The notes below the pieces were generated by a model. That model searched no databases, had not been told where the DNA came from, and saw only the letters and a list, made by a program, of their open reading frames with translations. From an archaeon 13_2_20CM_2_53_6 (GTDB lineage: Archaea; Thermoproteota; Bathyarchaeia; 40CM-2-53-6), in assembly GCA_001915065.1 (NCBI GenBank), contig MNDT01000005.1, positions 1 through 37,067 on the forward strand: a stretch of 37,067 bases of DNA, given 5' to 3'. How positions within the stretch are numbered: position 1 is the stretch's first letter; the number at the start of each line of letters is the position of its first letter. The translations under genes were made by a program, and so were the position numbers. Shown here piece after piece: positions 15,047 through 23,935 of this stretch.

Positions 15047-15203
15047 ATTCGGCCAACGAGTAGCCAGACCTATCTCCACTTCGCTCACTCTTCCGGTCCT
15101 CAAGGTTTGCTCGAGTGTCGGGGCGTTACGCAGCCCTGATTTTGCTTAGCTTAAGAGAGTCGGAATCCATCTTGTGAAATGGAGTTCGCCCAGGATACGC
15201 GTA

Positions 15204-16229
15204 TTGGGAGTCTTACTGACCCCTATTTTGAAGAGGGAGCAGACATCCTTCAAGGCGCTCTACGGCAAGTCCTTCGCGGTCGATGCCAGCATCGAGCTCC
15301 ACCAGTTCTTGGCGCTGATCCGGAAGCCAGATGGCAGCCTCTTCACCGACCCTAGGGGAAGGGTGACTTCCCACCTCATTGGGTTGCTGACTCGGACCAG
15401 CCGGCTGGTTACTGATTACAAGCTCCACCCGATCTTCGTCTTCGACGGGCGACCAAATCCTCTCAAGAAAGCCACGATAGAAGCAAGGAGAAAGGTTCAG
15501 CAGAAAGCGCAGACTGAGTATGCTCAAGCTATCGCCGCCAAGGACTATTCGCGGGCATGGTCCAAGGTTGTGATGACCGGAAGAGTGACGGGGGATGTTT
15601 TGGCCGACGCGAAGAGATTATTGTCGCTCATGGGCATTCCTTGGCTTGAGGCTTTGGAGGATGGGGAAGCACAGGCAAGCTTCATGGCTGCAAAGGGTGA
15701 TGTCTGGGCTGTTGGTAGCAAAGACTACGACTGTCTCCTGTTCGGCGCACCGATCCTTGCGAGGTATCTGACACTAACTGGAAGAGAGTATCTTCCGTCC
15801 AAGAAAACATCGAGGCCCCTCATCCCAGAACTCGTCAAGCTCGCGGATAATCTGGAGGCTCTGGGAATTAGTCGAGAGCAGCTGGTCGATCTTGCATTGC
15901 TTGTCGGGACAGATTTCAACGAGGGTGTGATGGGCATCGGACCCAAGAAAGGCCTGGCCCTGGTCCGGAAATATGGGGCGGCTGAGAAATTCCCCGAAGA
16001 GATCCGGGGCGGATTGCCCAGCGATCTCGACAGGGTCCGAAGTATCTTCCTGCATCCTCGCGTGTTAGAGAATTATTCGTTGAAGAGGGGTCGTCCTGAT
16101 CCCGATGGGGTCATCGAATTTCTGTGCGAAGAGAGAGCGTTCGCTAGAGATCGAATTCAGAAGGTAGTGGACCGGCTTGTGGAGTCTCAGGCCGAATCCG
16201 ACTCCCAGCTCGGAAAGTGGTTAGCTTGA
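15204..16229 (+). CDS. fen1: Flap endonuclease 1 (FEN1/XPG family)
   Basis: 341 residues. The start is taken at the TTG at 15204 because it yields the conserved N-terminus MGVLLTPIL, in which the glycine after the initiator methionine is important in FEN1; a GTG at 15174 would add ten unconserved residues. The metal-binding acids are present in order: FAVDAS, FVFDGRPNP, the paired glutamates in LEDGEAQAS, SKDYDCLLFG, and the helix-two-turn-helix LLVGTDFNEGVMGIGPKKG. It removes 5' flaps during Okazaki maturation and repair. The end, QLGKWLA, resembles a weak PCNA-interacting PIP box (QxxLxxWL). The 3' end overlaps the ligase gene by 13 bases, putting the two enzymes of flap removal and nick sealing in one operon. 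Confidence 0.93.
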   Translation: MGVLLTPILKREQTSFKALYGKSFAVDASIELHQFLALIRKPDGSLFTDPRGRVTSHLIGLLTRTSRLVTDYKLHPIFVFDGRPNPLKKATIEARRKVQQKAQTEYAQAIAAKDYSRAWSKVVMTGRVTGDVLADAKRLLSLMGIPWLEALEDGEAQASFMAAKGDVWAVGSKDYDCLLFGAPILARYLTLTGREYLPSKKTSRPLIPELVKLADNLEALGISREQLVDLALLVGTDFNEGVMGIGPKKGLALVRKYGAAEKFPEEIRGGLPSDLDRVRSIFLHPRVLENYSLKRGRPDPDGVIEFLCEERAFARDRIQKVVDRLVESQAESDSQLGKWLA

Positions 16230-17827
16230 CAGAGGCCACACTATTCCTAGAACTTGCTCAACTTTGTCGAAGGGTCGAGGCTACTACCAAGCGGAACGAG
16301 AAGATTGCTCTGATCAGCACCTTTCTAAAGTCGGTTAGTAGCGAGGAGGTTCCGCTGGCTACACTGTTTCTTGCGGGAAAGGCATTTCCCGAGTCTGACC
16401 CTCGTGTCTTGGAAATCAGCTACGCTACAGTGTCGGACGCGAGCAAGAATCTCGGACAGAAGAGGCTCGCCGAGCATCCGTTGACGATAGGCGACGTCTA
16501 CAATACGCTTGAGAGAATCGCCAAAACGTCCGGGTCTAAGTCGCGAGACAGGAAGATGAGCCTCCTCCAAACCATTCTCACCCAAGCCTCCCCAGTCGAG
16601 GCGGAATTTCTTACTCGAATGATCCTGGGAGAGATGCGGATCGGAGTGGTCGAGGGCGTCCTCCTGGACGCTATTGCAGAGGCTTCCGGAGTGCCGAGAG
16701 ACTTGGTTCGCAAAGCGCACATGCTGCACGGCGATATCGGAGATGTAGCCAGCCTTGCGATGTCCAAAGGTGCCACGGCATTAGAGCGCATCAGTCTGCG
16801 ATTGTTCGTCCCAGTCAAACCTATGCTGGCCGAAATGGCGGATGATGCTGAACAGGTTCTCGCAGAACACAAGAATGGAACAGCTTTCGAATACAAATTC
16901 GACGGAGCGAGAATCCAGATTCACAGAAAAGATGACAAGGTCCGGATTTTCAGCCGAAGACTTACAGATGTGACTGACAGTATTCCAGAGATTATTGATT
17001 TTGTCAAGACGCAGGTGAAGGCGTCAGAGTTTCTCATCGAAGGAGAGGTGGTCGCCACCGGAGAGGCCGGTAAACCTGTACCTTTTCAGGACTTGATGAG
17101 GAGATTTCGACGGGTCCATGAGATCGAGGATATGGCCGGCAAGATTCCGCTCAAACTCTACCTCTTCGACGCGCTACAAGTTGACGGGAAGACGCTAATC
17201 GATCAGCCTTACACCGAGCGTTGGAAGATTCTGTCCCAGATCGTTCCGGAAGACCGGCTTGCTCCAAGGATCATAACATCGGATGTTGTCAAGGTCGAGG
17301 GCTTCATGCAATCCGCGTTGAAACAGGGTCACGAGGGTCTCATGGCGAAATCTCTGTCCAGCAACTATTCCATTGGTGCCCGCGGAAAGAAATGGTTCAA
17401 GATCAAACCAGCAGACAGGCTCGATGTCGTGATCGTCGCAGCTGACTGGGGCAGCGGCCGAAGGGTGGGCTGGCTGAGCAACTACCACCTAGCGGTCAGG
17501 GACAAGGACTCAGGGGAATTTTTGGTCGTGGGGAAGACGTTCAAGGGCTTGACGGATGCAGAGTTTGAGGGTATCACGAAGCGGTTACAGGAGTTGAAGA
17601 CTAGGGATGGCGGCTACACCGTCTACGTCAAGCCGGCTATCGTGGCGGAGGTTGCCTACAACGAGATCCAGAAGAGTCCCCGCTACAAGTCAGGATTCGC
17701 TCTGAGGTTTGCTCGAATATCGCGCTTTAGGGATGATAAGGGACCCGATGATGCTGACACGCTTCAAAGGCTACAGCAGTTGTACGACAAACAGTTCGAG
17801 AACAAGGCCAGGGTCGATATGGAGTAG
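16217..17827 (+). CDS. lig: ATP-dependent DNA ligase
   Basis: 536 residues from GTG 16217 (TTG 16226 is an alternative), slightly under the usual 550-610 for archaeal ligases. Order: alpha-helical DNA-binding domain (about 1-200, with VEAEFLTRMILGEMRIGVVE), adenylation domain with motif I EYKFDGARIQ (lysine at residue 227), motif III-like EFLIEGEVVA, motif IV and V (GLMAKSL, GKKWFKIKP), then the OB fold. It seals nicks after FEN1 action. The upstream FEN1 overlap and the 5-base gap to dph6 indicate one operon. Confidence 0.95.
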   Translation: MVSLTEATLFLELAQLCRRVEATTKRNEKIALISTFLKSVSSEEVPLATLFLAGKAFPESDPRVLEISYATVSDASKNLGQKRLAEHPLTIGDVYNTLERIAKTSGSKSRDRKMSLLQTILTQASPVEAEFLTRMILGEMRIGVVEGVLLDAIAEASGVPRDLVRKAHMLHGDIGDVASLAMSKGATALERISLRLFVPVKPMLAEMADDAEQVLAEHKNGTAFEYKFDGARIQIHRKDDKVRIFSRRLTDVTDSIPEIIDFVKTQVKASEFLIEGEVVATGEAGKPVPFQDLMRRFRRVHEIEDMAGKIPLKLYLFDALQVDGKTLIDQPYTERWKILSQIVPEDRLAPRIITSDVVKVEGFMQSALKQGHEGLMAKSLSSNYSIGARGKKWFKIKPADRLDVVIVAADWGSGRRVGWLSNYHLAVRDKDSGEFLVVGKTFKGLTDAEFEGITKRLQELKTRDGGYTVYVKPAIVAEVAYNEIQKSPRYKSGFALRFARISRFRDDKGPDDADTLQRLQQLYDKQFENKARVDME

Positions 17828-17832
17828 CTTGG

Positions 17833-18522
17833 ATGACGCTTCGGGTCGCTGTCTTGTTCAGCGGCGGAAAGGATAGCTTGTATTCAGCATGGGTTGTTCT
17901 GCATCAAGGCTGGAACGTCAGCCTCGTGACAGTAAAGCCGAGCTCTGCTGACTCTCGCATGTTTCACCACCCGAACATAGAATGGACGCGTCTCCAAGCC
18001 CAGGCGATGGGCTTGTCGCACGAATTTGTTGAGTCGACAGGTAAGAACGAGATGGCTGACCTACAGTACGCTTTGGTCGCGATGAAGTCTAGGCAACGGA
18101 TTTCTGGAATTGTTACTGGTGCTGTCGCAAGCGATTATCAGAAGACAAGGTTCGATAACATGTGCGACAGTATCGCGCTGAAAACCTATGCCCCCCTGTG
18201 GCACAAGAATCCGAAACTGCTGGTCGAAGAACTGAAGAGATCCGGTCTGCGAATCATCCTGACCGCTGTCGCTGCCAATGGCCTAGACGAATCGTGGCTG
18301 GGTCGAGAGCTCACGGAGCTAGAGTGGTCTAGGCTTGAGGGTGTGTCAAGGATTCACGGCCTACACTTGACGGGTGAGGGCGGAGAGTACGAGAGCTTTG
18401 TCTTGGATGCCCCTTACTTCTCGAAGACTATAGAGATTGAAACGAGCCGGAAAGAGTGGCACGGAGATAGTGGCAGGATGGTTATCGAAGAGGCTTCACT
18501 GAGGGACAAGCCGGGCAATTGA
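17833..18522 (+). CDS. dph6: Diphthine--ammonia ligase (diphthamide synthetase)
   Basis: 229 residues, ATG start. An ATP-PPase (adenine nucleotide alpha-hydrolase) fold with the PP-loop FSGGKDSLYSAW at the N-terminus, GIVTGAVASDYQKTR, and the later family hallmark LTGEGGEYESFVLDAP. It adds the final amide to diphthine on elongation factor 2 using ammonia and ATP. The Amt-family transporter elsewhere in the window is not evidently connected. The 3' end overlaps the convergent deaminase gene by 27 bases. Confidence 0.92.
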   Translation: MTLRVAVLFSGGKDSLYSAWVVLHQGWNVSLVTVKPSSADSRMFHHPNIEWTRLQAQAMGLSHEFVESTGKNEMADLQYALVAMKSRQRISGIVTGAVASDYQKTRFDNMCDSIALKTYAPLWHKNPKLLVEELKRSGLRIILTAVAANGLDESWLGRELTELEWSRLEGVSRIHGLHLTGEGGEYESFVLDAPYFSKTIEIETSRKEWHGDSGRMVIEEASLRDKPGN

Positions 18523-19791
18523 GGATCCTACTTCCTCTGCGATCTTTTCTTGGTCCAGTTTCTGGAATTTTCGGTTGATCATCAAGAGTTTTCCGTCTAC
18601 TATCGTGGTGTCGACGTTTTGGCCGTTTGCCGAGTAGACTAGGTCGGAGACGACTGTCTCCTTTCGATGGATTGGGATCAGGTTCGGGTCTCGCAGGTCA
18701 AGGAGGACGAGATCTGCCCGCTTTCCGATTTCGACGCTTCCCAGCTCCTTCTCACGTCCGATACAGCGGGCGCCGTCCAGGGTTGCCATGTCTAAGACTC
18801 GCTGGGCATTCATGATGGTAGGGTCCCATCTGGAATTCTTGTGGACGAGAGCGGTCATCTTCATCGTATCAAACATGTCCAACCCGTTGTTGCTGGCGGG
18901 TCCATCGGTGCCAAGGCCAACCGGGACGCCCGCCTCCCACATCTCAGGAACAGGTGCCGTGCCTCCACTCGCCAGTTTCATGTTCGACACGGGACAGTGA
19001 GCGACCCTCACGCCCTTCTTGCCGAACAGCTTCACCTCACTCTTCGTCAGCCACACAGAATGGGCGGCCAGGACCCGGTTGTTGAGGAAGCCGATCTTGT
19101 CTAGATAATCCGCAACGCGACCTTTCCCGTCTTTCTCGAACTGGGCTTGCTCCCGCCGCGTCTCGGCGATGTGAATGTTGACCAACGCATCCTCTTTCTC
19201 TGCCACGTCTCTTGCCCAGAGAAGGGTCTCCTCGCCACAAGTGTAGGGCGCATGTGGGCCCACTGCGAAGCTGAGAAGAGGATTCCTGAGTCTACGGATG
19301 TGTTCTAGGAATTTGAGTGTGTTCTTCCTCTCTAGGTCTGTCCCAGATTTGTCAGGCTTGTCTATCATGCCGGGGGATAGGGTGGCTCGGAGTCCCGCTT
19401 CTCCGACCGCTCTCGCAACGTCCTCCATGTGAAAGTACATGTCGACGAAGCATGTCGTCCCTGTCCGGGTCATTTCCAGACTCCCCAACAGCGCGCCGTG
19501 GTAACACATTTCCCCGTCGAGCCGAGCCTCCAGGGGCCAGATCTTCTTCTCTAGCCATTCCCGAAGCTCTAGGTCGTCCGCGTAGCCCCGGAAGAGACTC
19601 ATTGAGAGATGCGTGTGGGTGTTGATGAGTCCTGGGATCAGGGCCTTTCTCTTGCAATCAAAAACGTTGTCTTTTGCGTTAGGTTGTAGTTTTCCAATCT
19701 CGTCGATCCTTCCTTCGGTTATCCGGACGGATGAGTCTCTCAGGACTTGCCGCTGGGGATCCTGTGTGACTATCCAATCACAATCCTTCAA
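18496..19791 (-). CDS. Amidohydrolase of the SAH / 5'-deoxyadenosine / methylthioadenosine deaminase group
   Basis: 431 residues, TTG start (a CTG just upstream is possible; an in-frame stop lies four codons before the CTG). The metal site is intact: HTH in NTHTHLSMS, GPHAPYTCG, HIAETRREQ with the conserved glutamate, HCPVSNMKLASG, and the aspartate in GTDGPASNN. This is the ATZ/TRZ-like branch that in archaea deaminates S-adenosylhomocysteine, 5'-deoxyadenosine or methylthioadenosine to the inosine forms. Exact preference cannot be read from sequence. It is the last gene of the minus-strand set xpf, hxlB, deaminase; a 23-base gap separates it from hxlB. A link to methyl-cycle metabolism with the sulfur amino acid enzyme at 32.5 kb is possible but not shown. 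Confidence 0.88.
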   Translation of the reverse strand: MKDCDWIVTQDPQRQVLRDSSVRITEGRIDEIGKLQPNAKDNVFDCKRKALIPGLINTHTHLSMSLFRGYADDLELREWLEKKIWPLEARLDGEMCYHGALLGSLEMTRTGTTCFVDMYFHMEDVARAVGEAGLRATLSPGMIDKPDKSGTDLERKNTLKFLEHIRRLRNPLLSFAVGPHAPYTCGEETLLWARDVAEKEDALVNIHIAETRREQAQFEKDGKGRVADYLDKIGFLNNRVLAAHSVWLTKSEVKLFGKKGVRVAHCPVSNMKLASGGTAPVPEMWEAGVPVGLGTDGPASNNGLDMFDTMKMTALVHKNSRWDPTIMNAQRVLDMATLDGARCIGREKELGSVEIGKRADLVLLDLRDPNLIPIHRKETVVSDLVYSANGQNVDTTIVDGKLLMINRKFQKLDQEKIAEEVGSSIARLVPQ

Positions 19792-19814
19792 GAGCAGTCC
19801 GATGAATCATCACC

Positions 19815-20429
19815 CTATTCGATAGTCGCGTGACGTCGCTTGAGCTGGTCCTCAGTTATTCCCAGCCTATGCATAAGCTCGGGGACCAGGCTGTCGAGGA
19901 AGACTTGGCATGCGATCTCAAAGATTGTTCCGAGGGGAGCGAGGGGCTCATGGATTCCAGCTATCTGGCGGGTGAAATAGTCGCGTTCTTCCGCGATCGC
20001 TGTCCGCCCTCGAACCTTGACGACATAGTCGGCCATCTGGCCCAGCTGGTTCTCGGGAAATGAGGTTATCGCGACGACCTTCGCGCCTACCTCTTCGCTA
20101 ATCTCTGCCGCAGTGATGGCAAGCTTGGTCTTTCCTGAACCTGAGATGGCTATGACTAGGTCGCCTTTGCCGATGGCGGGCGTTATTGTCTCGCCCATGA
20201 CGTAGACGCTGAAGCCAAGGTGCATCAGTCGCATGGCGAATGCTCGTCCGATTAGGCCGCTTCTGCCGACGCCGAGCACTAGGATTCTTCGGGACTTTTC
20301 CTTGACAAGGAGCTCAACGAAGCCTGAGACTTCTCTCTCACTTACATGGTCGATTGAGTCTTTGACGCGGTCCATGATCTCTTCATACGCTTCGCGGAAG
20401 TGTCGGAGGGAGGTGCGTTGCGCCGGCAT
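19815..20429 (-). CDS. hxlB: 6-phospho-3-hexuloisomerase (SIS domain)
   Basis: 204 residues, ATG start at 20429. A single SIS sugar-isomerase domain: [43 protein letters not shown] and the C-terminal [18 protein letters not shown] typical of PHI. It interconverts 3-hexulose 6-phosphate and fructose 6-phosphate. In archaea lacking the oxidative pentose phosphate route, it works in reverse with hexulose-6-phosphate synthase to make ribulose 5-phosphate for nucleotides. The synthase is not in the window. It is 6 bases downstream of the XPF gene, so they are co-transcribed. Confidence 0.9.
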   Translation of the reverse strand: MPAQRTSLRHFREAYEEIMDRVKDSIDHVSEREVSGFVELLVKEKSRRILVLGVGRSGLIGRAFAMRLMHLGFSVYVMGETITPAIGKGDLVIAISGSGKTKLAITAAEISEEVGAKVVAITSFPENQLGQMADYVVKVRGRTAIAEERDYFTRQIAGIHEPLAPLGTIFEIACQVFLDSLVPELMHRLGITEDQLKRRHATIE

Positions 20430-20435
20430 GGTTTG

Positions 20436-21122
20436 TCACTCTTGGCTGAGGCTGGCTTGGGATGGTACTGTTTTTGAACCCTTGTAGCCGGCGTCCAAGA
20501 GCCTGACGAGGCTCAAGGCTCGGGCTTTGCCTAGGCCTGCGCCTACCGAGATTTCTGTTAGCGAGGCGGCGAAGACCCTTCTCAATGACCCAAAATGGCC
20601 CAGGAGCTCTTCTGCCATCCTGGGACCTACGCCCGGGAGAGAACTGAGGACTGATAGTTGGACTCGCTTGAGATCATTTGTTCTCGGCTTCCGCACTATC
20701 AGAGGAGGGCCGCTGGATCCTCGTCTATGACGTCCACCTCGACCTAATGTGACCAAGAACTGTGCTGTCTGCTTTTCATCCGGGGCGAAGAACGTGTTGA
20801 GGCCAAAGTCGAGGACCGAGGATATGAGAGCACCCCAGAGGGAGCGGGGATTCCGTGATCCTCGAATCTCTTCCCAGAGGTCGCCTTCGACGATGAGAAA
20901 GATTGTCTCGTATGCTTCGCCGAGTCTGTGAGCCTGGTCGAAGAGTCGGCCGCTGTAGAGTGAAGAGACAAAATCTCTGACGGACTTCCGTTCAATCGCG
21001 TATGCGCCTACCAGATAGTCGGCGACGTCAAGGAGGCGGTATTCTACTGACACGCCTAGGGACCGAAGTGCTTCTGGCACTCCCGAGGGCTTCTCTCTCT
21101 CATCGGCGATTATCCGCAGCAT
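20436..21122 (-). CDS. xpf: XPF/ERCC4-type structure-specific endonuclease (short, helicase-less form)
   Basis: 228 residues, ATG start at 21122. The nuclease domain (about 1-130) has DEREKPSG, then the metal motif around ADYLVG and the diagnostic ERKSVRD. A tandem helix-hairpin-helix domain (about 165-220) has SSLPGVGPRMAEELL and VGAGLGKARALSLV. Lacking the N-terminal helicase, it is the short form typical of TACK archaea; euryarchaea have the helicase fusion Hef. It dimerizes and, with PCNA, cuts flaps and branched DNA 3' of junctions. The tail (KTVPSQASLSQE) has no clear PIP box. The first gene of the minus-strand operon, with a 137-base divergent promoter region shared with the VOC gene. 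Confidence 0.92.
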   Translation of the reverse strand: MLRIIADEREKPSGVPEALRSLGVSVEYRLLDVADYLVGAYAIERKSVRDFVSSLYSGRLFDQAHRLGEAYETIFLIVEGDLWEEIRGSRNPRSLWGALISSVLDFGLNTFFAPDEKQTAQFLVTLGRGGRHRRGSSGPPLIVRKPRTNDLKRVQLSVLSSLPGVGPRMAEELLGHFGSLRRVFAASLTEISVGAGLGKARALSLVRLLDAGYKGSKTVPSQASLSQE

Positions 21123-21259
21123 GGTTTCACCCGGCTACTTGAGAAGAATATGAGTTCGACGAAAACTGTTCCAGATAGGAAGCGGAACTGTGTGACTACG
21201 TGCCGGCTCCTAGCACCTGATCCTAAAGGCAACAAATCCCGTGCAAAAGGAGGAGAGTT

Positions 21260-21658
21260 ATGAGCCGCAGAACACCAAAGTTTCGTCGTCCTGGCTCAAT
21301 GGCCAACTCGGGGATTCGCCATGTCGGTCTAATGGTGCGTGACCTCGGAAAGTCTGTAGAGTTCTACCAAGAAGTTCTTGGCCTCGATAGCAGCGAGCGC
21401 AAGAAGGGAGTAGCACTCATTCGCTCAGGCAGGGACACGCTCGTATTGCACGAGATGCGCCGTGGGAGGTCTGGCTTCCACTTCGGTTTCCGCGTGGATT
21501 CAGCCTCGAAGGTCGACGAGTGGCAAGCATGGCTTAGAGCCAGAAAGATGATTATTTACGATGACGTGACAGAGGAGAAGTATCGGAGCATCAAGATTAG
21601 AGATCCGGACGGTTACTTGATAGAAATAGTCTGCGATGAAAGAACTATCGCAGAATGA
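21260..21658 (+). CDS. VOC (glyoxalase/bleomycin-resistance) superfamily protein
   Basis: 132 residues. The ATG at 21260 is set by AGGAGG at 21248-21253, six bases upstream, one of the few strong ribosome-binding sites in the window; an internal ATG at 21299 is less likely. The fold is clear: IRHVGLMVRDLGKSVEFYQE, VLGL, FHFGFRVDSA, and the C-terminal RSIKIRDPDGYLIEIVCDE. The metal ligands of glyoxalase I (H, E, H, E) appear as H21 near the start, an H in FHFGFR and the E in IEIVC. The substrate is unknown: lyase, dioxygenase or resistance protein are all possible. Confidence 0.85.
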   Translation: MSRRTPKFRRPGSMANSGIRHVGLMVRDLGKSVEFYQEVLGLDSSERKKGVALIRSGRDTLVLHEMRRGRSGFHFGFRVDSASKVDEWQAWLRARKMIIYDDVTEEKYRSIKIRDPDGYLIEIVCDERTIAE

Positions 21659-21737
21659 TGTGGTCATCTATACGTTTCGCTCCCGTTGATGAGCCCGAAA
21701 CGGGAACTGATTGGACGATATAGCCTATGGTTAGAAT

Positions 21738-21746
21738 GTAAATAGG
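21738..21746 (+). promoter_or_regulatory. TATA-like element for the ABC exporter genes
   Basis: TGTAAATAG centred about 34 bases before the ATG at 21776. With archaeal spacing (TATA about 25 bases before the transcript start) the message would be nearly leaderless. No Shine-Dalgarno sequence precedes the ATG, which agrees. Confidence 0.4.
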
Positions 21747-21775
21747 TACGAAACCGTCGGCTAAAACTGCCCGGA

Positions 21776-22738
21776 ATGTCCGCCATAGAAGTCTCAACCC
21801 TCGAAAAATCTTATGGCCAACTTAAGGCTGTTGACGGGATCTCGTTCTCCGTACTCAAGGGTGAGGTCTTCTCGCTGCTCGGCCCGAACGGTGCGGGCAA
21901 GACCACTACGATAGAGATTCTCGAGGGGCTCCGGCAGCGAGACGGCGGCCAGATCAGCGTATTGGGAGCGGACCCGTGGAAGAAGGGATACCAGCTTCAC
22001 AGGAAACTCGGGATCATACCTCAAGGGTTCACGTTCTTCCCAAAGGCAACCCCTCGAGAAGCGGTAACGTACTACTCGACTCTCTTTGGAGTGAAGAATG
22101 ATCCTGACGCTATTCTCCGGAAGGTGATATTGGACGATGCTTCAAGTATCTATTTCGAGAACCTGTCCGGGGGTCAGAAGCAGAAACTCGGGCTCGCACT
22201 CGCCTTGGTTAACAACCCAGAACTACTATTCCTGGATGAGCCTACGACTGGCCTCGATCCCCAGGCGCGTCGCAACATGTGGGACGTGATAAGGGGATTG
22301 GAGAAGGAGGGGCATACTATCATGTTGACAACCCACTACTTGGAGGAGGCTGAAGTGTTGTCTGATAGAGTTGCGATTATGAATCATGGGAGGATAATCA
22401 CTGATGGGACACCGGCCGAGATTATCGAGAAGCACGGATCTGGAGAGAGATTAGAGGTCAGGGGCGACGAGAAACTGGCTGATTATGTGAGAGAGAAGAC
22501 GGGCTTTGACGTCACGTACCACAATGGGTTTGTCAGCGTCCGGCTGAGGGATAAGCGTGACGCGGTCATCGCTCTCTCCAGCATCGACCAGTCGGGTCTG
22601 CCCTGGAAAGATCTCAAGACACGGCACGATAGCCTCGAAGACATTTTCGTCAAACTGGTCGGAGGATCGATAGAGGAGGGCGGAACCATCAAGAAACCGT
22701 CAGACAAAAGCGAACCTATCGCGAGAGCCAACAACTAG
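21776..22738 (+). CDS. ABC-type exporter ATP-binding protein (DrrA/ABC-2 type)
   Basis: 320 residues. Walker A GPNGAGKTT, Q-loop IPQGFTF, signature LSGGQKQKLGLAL, Walker B LLFLDEPTTGLDP and H-loop MLTTHYLEEAE. The C-terminal 100 residues are the regulatory part seen in DrrA-like ATPases (SGERLEVRGDEKLADYV; HDSLEDIFVKLVG). It powers the permease encoded 11 bases downstream. The substrate (drug, lipid or polysaccharide) cannot be decided. The last 20 residues are charged and probably disordered. Confidence 0.92.
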   Translation: MSAIEVSTLEKSYGQLKAVDGISFSVLKGEVFSLLGPNGAGKTTTIEILEGLRQRDGGQISVLGADPWKKGYQLHRKLGIIPQGFTFFPKATPREAVTYYSTLFGVKNDPDAILRKVILDDASSIYFENLSGGQKQKLGLALALVNNPELLFLDEPTTGLDPQARRNMWDVIRGLEKEGHTIMLTTHYLEEAEVLSDRVAIMNHGRIITDGTPAEIIEKHGSGERLEVRGDEKLADYVREKTGFDVTYHNGFVSVRLRDKRDAVIALSSIDQSGLPWKDLKTRHDSLEDIFVKLVGGSIEEGGTIKKPSDKSEPIARANN

Positions 22739-22749
22739 AGAGTCCAATC

Positions 22750-23844
22750 ATGGCAAGTCTCCGTCGCGTCTTGGCTGATCTCAAAGTCTTCGTTAGAGGC
22801 TATACTCGCAGCAAGATCGGACTATTCTTCAGCCTCGTTTTCCCCATTATACTGATTCTATTATTTGGCGCCATCTTCTCAGGAGGAAACGGTGGACCCA
22901 TTAAGGTCTACGTTCAAAATCAGGATGGTGGAACCGCCAGCATACAGTTCGTCAAGCTGCTGAACAACAACAGCACGACCACCGTGACACTCGTTGATAA
23001 GGCTCAAGACTTGAGCCAATATCTCCTCGCTCACTCTGCAGATCAAGGCGTGCTAATTCCGCAGAATTTCACGCAAGACTTCCGCAATGGTCAGCTCGTA
23101 AACGTAACCGTTTTCTCAAACCCTGCCGACACATCTAGTCCAATAGTCTTTGAGACTGTCAGCGCTGTCGTTAGCCAGATGAACCTGCAGGGAGCCACTG
23201 TGCTGTACCATGCAGGCGTTCTGGAACAGAACATCAAGTCTCAATCGTACAAGTACATCGACTTTCTCATCCCTGGACTGATTGGGTTCTCAGTACTAAC
23301 GAGCCCTATGTTCAGCCTAGTCAACATCAGTAGCGAATACAAGAAGACCAAACTGTTCAAGCAACTGTCCTTGACCCCGCTTACCAAGACTGAATGGTTA
23401 ACCTCGAAGATAATCTGGTACGTCGTCCTCGGGATAATCTCGTTCTTCCTGATGACGCAGATTGGAGTTGCACTCTTTGGAGCACATCTTGACTATGCGT
23501 TTATGATAATTCCCTTCTTAGTAATTGGTCCGCTGTTTTTCGTGTCCCTTGGGATGCTGGTCGGAATGGTCAGCAAGAGCGTGGAGTCGGCGGCAGTGGT
23601 CGGGAACCTAATCACCTTTCCAATGATGTTCCTTTCCGGAACCTTCTTCCCTGTTACTCAAATGCCGATGTACCTGCAGAACGTTGCTCACGTGTTGCCA
23701 TTGTTTTACTTGATTGATGGGCTGAACCAGGTAATGATCTTCAGTAATCTCGGACAAGCCTTGTTCGATCTTGAACTGATGATAGTACTGTCCGCTATTG
23801 CCTTTGTCTTCGCAGTCGCCCTCTTCAAATGGCGAGAAGACTAG
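22750..23844 (+). CDS. ABC-2 type permease
   Basis: 364 residues, ATG start. One membrane helix near the N-terminus (GLFFSLVFPIILILLFGAIF), a large extracytoplasmic domain (about 45-175, rich in N, T, Q and S), then five helices at the C-terminus including the family region FLIPGLIGFSVLTSPMFSL, and a MFLSGTFFPVTQMP loop typical of ABC-2 membrane proteins. It pairs with the ATPase gene just upstream. No accessory protein is visible. Confidence 0.9.
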   Translation: MASLRRVLADLKVFVRGYTRSKIGLFFSLVFPIILILLFGAIFSGGNGGPIKVYVQNQDGGTASIQFVKLLNNNSTTTVTLVDKAQDLSQYLLAHSADQGVLIPQNFTQDFRNGQLVNVTVFSNPADTSSPIVFETVSAVVSQMNLQGATVLYHAGVLEQNIKSQSYKYIDFLIPGLIGFSVLTSPMFSLVNISSEYKKTKLFKQLSLTPLTKTEWLTSKIIWYVVLGIISFFLMTQIGVALFGAHLDYAFMIIPFLVIGPLFFVSLGMLVGMVSKSVESAAVVGNLITFPMMFLSGTFFPVTQMPMYLQNVAHVLPLFYLIDGLNQVMIFSNLGQALFDLELMIVLSAIAFVFAVALFKWRED

Positions 23845-23935
23845 ACGTTGGAGCGAATAGTGTTAGAGAGGTCCACTAGGTCCTTCTTCCTTACATCTTA
23901 AATCCGGACGTTCTGAGCGTGGGCTCGATCATGCT

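Noticed and set aside
21659-21720. C/D-box-like sRNA: TGATGA followed 14 bases later by CTGA
   Set aside because: Only half of a box C/D RNA is visible; no second C'/D pair follows and the area also contains simple inverted repeats of CCCGTT.
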